Assembly (NCBI GenBank): GCA_966186435.1
Contig: CBIFWW010000150.1
Coordinates: 1 to 7,847 of the forward strand
Length of the DNA stretch: 7,847 nt
Direction of reading: 5' to 3'
DNA from: CBIFWW01 sp966186435
GTDB lineage: Bacteria; Pseudomonadota; Gammaproteobacteria; Enterobacterales; Enterobacteriaceae
Positions 5,848 to 7,847 of the stretch are shown here, piece after piece. The position numbers were made by a program, and so were the translations under genes. The notes beneath the pieces were generated by a model. That model was not told where the DNA came from. It searched no databases and worked only from the letters and a program-made list of their open reading frames with translations. Each line of letters opens with the position of its first letter. The stretch's first letter is position 1.

Positions 5848-7356
5848 TCAGAACATCATCGACATCCACGGATACCCAATCACCAACAGCGCTACCAGGA
5901 AGATGGCACCGAATATAGTACCCAGACGCCAGTAGTCTTTGGTTGGCAGGTAGCCGCTCCCGTAGTAAATCGGGCTTGGGCCAGTACCGTATGGCGTGAT
6001 TATCCCCATGATACCCAGTGAGGTCACCATCAGCAGACAGAACACCTGCATGTTGATACCCGGGATAGAAGACGCAATGGTCAGCATCGCAGGCAGCAGG
6101 GCAGTGGTGTGCGCGGTGGTGCTGGCAAACAGGTAGTGCAGCAGGTAGAACGCCAGCAGCAGCACGATGGTGGCGGTGCCAGGGGCAATGCCGCCCATCA
6201 GCGCGGCGCCTTCTTTACCCAACCAGCTGATAAAACCGGTGGAAGAGAGGCCATCGGCCAGGGCAACCAGGGTGGCAAACCATACGAAGGTGTTCCATGC
6301 GGCTTTATTACCGGTGATATCGTTCCAGTTCAGTACCCCGGTCCACAGCATCAGGACGATAACCAGCAGGGCAGCCATCGCCGGTTCAATCCAGGCGGCA
6401 GCGAAGATCCACATCATCAGCGCACAGCAGACGAACACCAGCAGCAGAATTTCATTGCGGGACAGCTTGCCGAGTTTTTCCAGCTCGCGGGCGGCCCACA
6501 GCGGCACTTCGTCGTTCACTTTAACTTCCGGTGGGTAGAACCAGTAAGCCAACAGCGGCATTGCCAGGATCAGGATGATACCCAGTGGCAGGAAGGCGAT
6601 AAACCAGGCGCCCCAGGAGATGTTAATCCCGACGATGCTTTTTACCAGAGCCAGCGCCAGCAGGTTAGGTGCCAGGGCAGACAGGAACATCGAACTGGTA
6701 ATACAGGCGGCGGTGATCGCCACCCACATCAGGTAAGAACCAATACGGCGTGAGCTAGGATCGTTAGGCTTGGAACCATACAGCGGCGGCAGGTTAGCGA
6801 TGATGGGGTAAATCGTCCCCCCGCTGCGGGCGGTGTTGGACGGGGTAAAGGGTGCCAGCAGCAGGTCAGCCAGGGTGATGGCATAACCCAGGGTCAGGCT
6901 GCGGCGGCCAAGATATTTCACCAGGATCAGCGCCAGACGGCGGCCAAACTGGGTTTTATCGTAGCCGGCGGCAAACATAAAGGCACCGAAGATCAGCCAC
7001 ACGGTGGAGTTGCCGAAGCCGCTCACCGCCCATTTAAAGGCCGCCCCGGCCATTTTAAATTTCGGGTCAGCCAGTTGTTCCGGGCTGAACAGAAGCCACT
7101 GACCACACAGGGCAATGGCCACCACCCCGGTCAGGCCGATAACCGCGCCCGGCAGAGGTTCAAAGATCAGACCGACGATAACCCCAACAAACACGGCGAA
7201 GAAGTGCCATGCGTTTGGCGTCAGGCCTTGCGGCACTGGAACAAGCAGCAATGCGACCGCGACAATGATTGGCAACGCCATCATAATCAGGCGGTTTTTC
7301 TTCCCGGCCTTGGCCGCAGGTGCGGCTGGCGGGTTCGCTGACGATTTTTCTTTCAT
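5848..7356 (-). CDS. DASS-family di-/tricarboxylate transporter (TtdT/CitT-like)
   Basis: A 502-residue inner-membrane protein with about 11-13 hydrophobic segments (from about residue 24 to 497), homologous along its length to E. coli TtdT (tartrate/succinate antiporter) and CitT (citrate/succinate antiporter). The first substrate-binding SNT motif is in LLAPFTPSNTARSGG (166-180). The second is replaced by FASTTAHTTALLP (410-422), as in the TtdT/CitT branch (ASATAYTS, ASLSAHTA), which are exchangers rather than sodium symporters. ITPYGTGPSPIYYGSGYLP at 453-471 is also typical. The ATG at 7356 is chosen because family similarity begins soon after it; it gives an Ala/Pro/Lys-rich cytoplasmic N-terminus of about 20 residues. 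No good Shine-Dalgarno sequence is visible. Pairing with fumarase suggests a C4-dicarboxylate or tartrate substrate, probably exchanged for succinate, but this is inference. Confidence 0.93.
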   Translation of the reverse strand: MKEKSSANPPAAPAAKAGKKNRLIMMALPIIVAVALLLVPVPQGLTPNAWHFFAVFVGVIVGLIFEPLPGAVIGLTGVVAIALCGQWLLFSPEQLADPKFKMAGAAFKWAVSGFGNSTVWLIFGAFMFAAGYDKTQFGRRLALILVKYLGRRSLTLGYAITLADLLLAPFTPSNTARSGGTIYPIIANLPPLYGSKPNDPSSRRIGSYLMWVAITAACITSSMFLSALAPNLLALALVKSIVGINISWGAWFIAFLPLGIILILAMPLLAYWFYPPEVKVNDEVPLWAARELEKLGKLSRNEILLLVFVCCALMMWIFAAAWIEPAMAALLVIVLMLWTGVLNWNDITGNKAAWNTFVWFATLVALADGLSSTGFISWLGKEGAALMGGIAPGTATIVLLLAFYLLHYLFASTTAHTTALLPAMLTIASSIPGINMQVFCLLMVTSLGIMGIITPYGTGPSPIYYGSGYLPTKDYWRLGTIFGAIFLVALLVIGYPWMSMMF

Positions 7357-7565
7357 AATAGTATCTACACGTAGTTTAAGGATTCGTTTTGGTGAAAAGG
7401 CGGTAGGCCTCTTTACCGGTATTTGTTTAATTAAAACGCCTGCCACTTTTTTTAGTTACTTTATTTTCTTTAGTTAAAAAATAAGCCTGAGCGTGTAATT
7501 AGATAAGGGATATGTGACGCACTGAGCAAGTGCGTTAATTTAATAATCCTGACTGCTATGTCTTG
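7357..7565 (-). other. Predicted long 5' leader of the transporter mRNA
   Basis: If transcription starts about 7 bases after the -10 element at 7572-7577, the leader is about 209 bases. It is AT-rich and contains a 7-base-pair hairpin, ACGCACT (7517-7523) with AGTGCGT (7529-7535) around a 5-base loop. Nearer the start codon is a weak CGGTA/TACCG stem (about 7401-7418) followed by CCTTTTC. No known riboswitch was recognised and no open reading frame with a good start was seen. The leader is conditional on the promoter call. Confidence 0.35.
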
Positions 7566-7571
7566 AGGTTT

Positions 7572-7600
7572 ATAATACAACCGCAATTGATGGCGGTCAA
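7572..7600 (-). promoter_or_regulatory. Sigma-70-type promoter for the transporter(-fumarase) unit
   Basis: Reading the minus strand, TTGACC (7600-7595) is a 5-of-6 match to the -35 consensus and TATTAT (7577-7572) a 5-of-6 match to the -10 consensus, separated by exactly 17 bases. The predicted start is near 7565. A TATAAT also reads on the plus strand at 7571-7576, but without a convincing -35 element. This is the best promoter match in the window. Confidence 0.6.
7587..7600. promoter_or_regulatory. FNR-like box overlapping the -35 element
   Basis: The sequence TTGAT-GGCG-GTCAA matches the FNR consensus TTGAT-N4-ATCAA at 9 of 10 positions. Its centre is at 7593.5, about 28 bases before the predicted transcription start, covering the -35 element. 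A site there would usually repress; an activating FNR site would be centred near -41.5. Part of the match is shared with the -35 TTGACC, which raises the chance of coincidence. Confidence 0.4.
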
Positions 7601-7670
7601 AAAAAGCATTTCACAATTATTATAAATAATATTGGATATAGCGTTCAATTATTTTTACTGTGGAAGGACA

Positions 7671-7757
7671 AAGCCTGATTTGCCGGGCATCGACCTGGGC
7701 TGTACGCCAGCCCTGGCCTGATAAAACGTACTCGCTAATGGGACAAGGCGTTAGCGG
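7671..7757. other. GC-rich hairpin patch within AT-rich non-coding DNA
   Basis: GGGCTG (7697-7702) pairs with CAGCCC (7708-7713) around a 5-base loop, extended by CC/GG across a T-T mismatch. Then CGCTAA (7733-7738) pairs with TTAGCG (7751-7756). GCCTGAT occurs twice (7673-7679 and 7716-7722). There is no T-run, so it is not an ordinary terminator. It could be an unrecognised repeat or a structured RNA; no family was recognised. Confidence 0.3.
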
Positions 7758-7778
7758 CAAAAGTTAATTAAAGGTTAA

Positions 7779-7797
7779 TACTGTTTAATAAACTGTA
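7779..7797. promoter_or_regulatory. AT-rich 19-base palindrome (candidate operator)
   Basis: TAC-TG-TTTA-A-TAAA-CT-GTA is symmetric except at the centre and one base pair in each arm. It lies about 220 bases upstream of the predicted transporter transcription start and could belong to either that gene or an unseen gene beyond base 7847. In AT-rich DNA such dyads arise easily, so confidence is low. Confidence 0.25.
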
Positions 7798-7847
7798 ATC
7801 AATATATTTTTAAATTAGTAATACCTTAGTGGTAGCTATGTTATTAA

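Noticed and set aside
6109..6753. Plus-strand open frame of 214 codons opposite the transporter
   Set aside because: Its Gln/His/Gly-rich, low-complexity translation is the usual shadow of a membrane-protein gene read backwards.
7357..7446. GTG start that would add 30 residues to the DASS transporter
   Set aside because: There is no ribosome binding site before the GTG, and the added residues have no counterpart in TtdT or CitT. The ATG at 7356 gives a normal family length.
7511..7527. CRP-like half site TGTGA in the transporter leader
   Set aside because: Only the first half matches. The second half (GAGCA at the expected distance) does not resemble TCACA.
7517..7535. Hairpin ACGCACT/AGTGCGT as a rho-independent terminator
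   Set aside because: Neither strand shows a proper T-run after the stem, and it lies within the predicted leader of the transporter.
7838..7847. Possible start (ATG) of a plus-strand gene at the right edge
   Set aside because: Only three codons are visible and no convincing Shine-Dalgarno sequence precedes them, so it cannot be supported.

Overview
The window looks like chromosomal DNA of a member of the Enterobacterales. The evidence is a class I fumarase that reads almost like Escherichia coli FumA along its whole length, a DASS anion transporter of the TtdT/CitT type, and a recognisable ERIC repeat. The fumarase N-terminus and wording suggest the Serratia/Yersinia side of the order, but this is an impression, not a result. 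No insertion sequence, phage gene, tRNA, rRNA or CRISPR array was seen.

Left part (1-3840): a divergent catabolic or detoxification-type locus. On the minus strand, an M20D-family amidohydrolase (179-1351) is followed by the first 56 codons of an MFS transporter (1-168, cut by the window edge). The hydrolase stop codon overlaps the transporter's Shine-Dalgarno sequence, so the two are almost certainly co-transcribed. Divergent from them, across 194 bases that contain an inverted repeat, lies a 764-residue regulator (1546-3840). It joins an AraC-type cupin and DNA-binding module to a complete but apparently catalytically impaired GH39 glycosidase-like module. This fused regulator is the most unusual gene here. 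The simplest model is that it senses a small ligand through its C-terminal module and controls the amidohydrolase/MFS pair.

Middle (3841-4027): a short convergent intergenic stretch with a strong minus-strand terminator behind the fumarase and three evenly spaced AAGCGC motifs.

Right part (4028-7356): a minus-strand pair encoding a dicarboxylate/tricarboxylate (DASS) transporter and the class I fumarase. Uptake or exchange of a C4-acid and its interconversion between fumarate and malate (or hydration/dehydration of a related acid) would fit together. The 170 bases between the two genes hold a full ERIC element and then a terminator-like hairpin whose U-tract ends 11 bases before the fumarase start codon. 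This arrangement may uncouple or attenuate fumarase expression from the transporter.

Right edge (7357-7847): about 490 non-coding bases upstream of the transporter. They hold a good sigma-70-type promoter, an FNR-like box over its -35 element, a predicted leader of roughly 209 bases with a hairpin, a GC-rich hairpin patch and an AT-rich palindrome. No gene is visible there.
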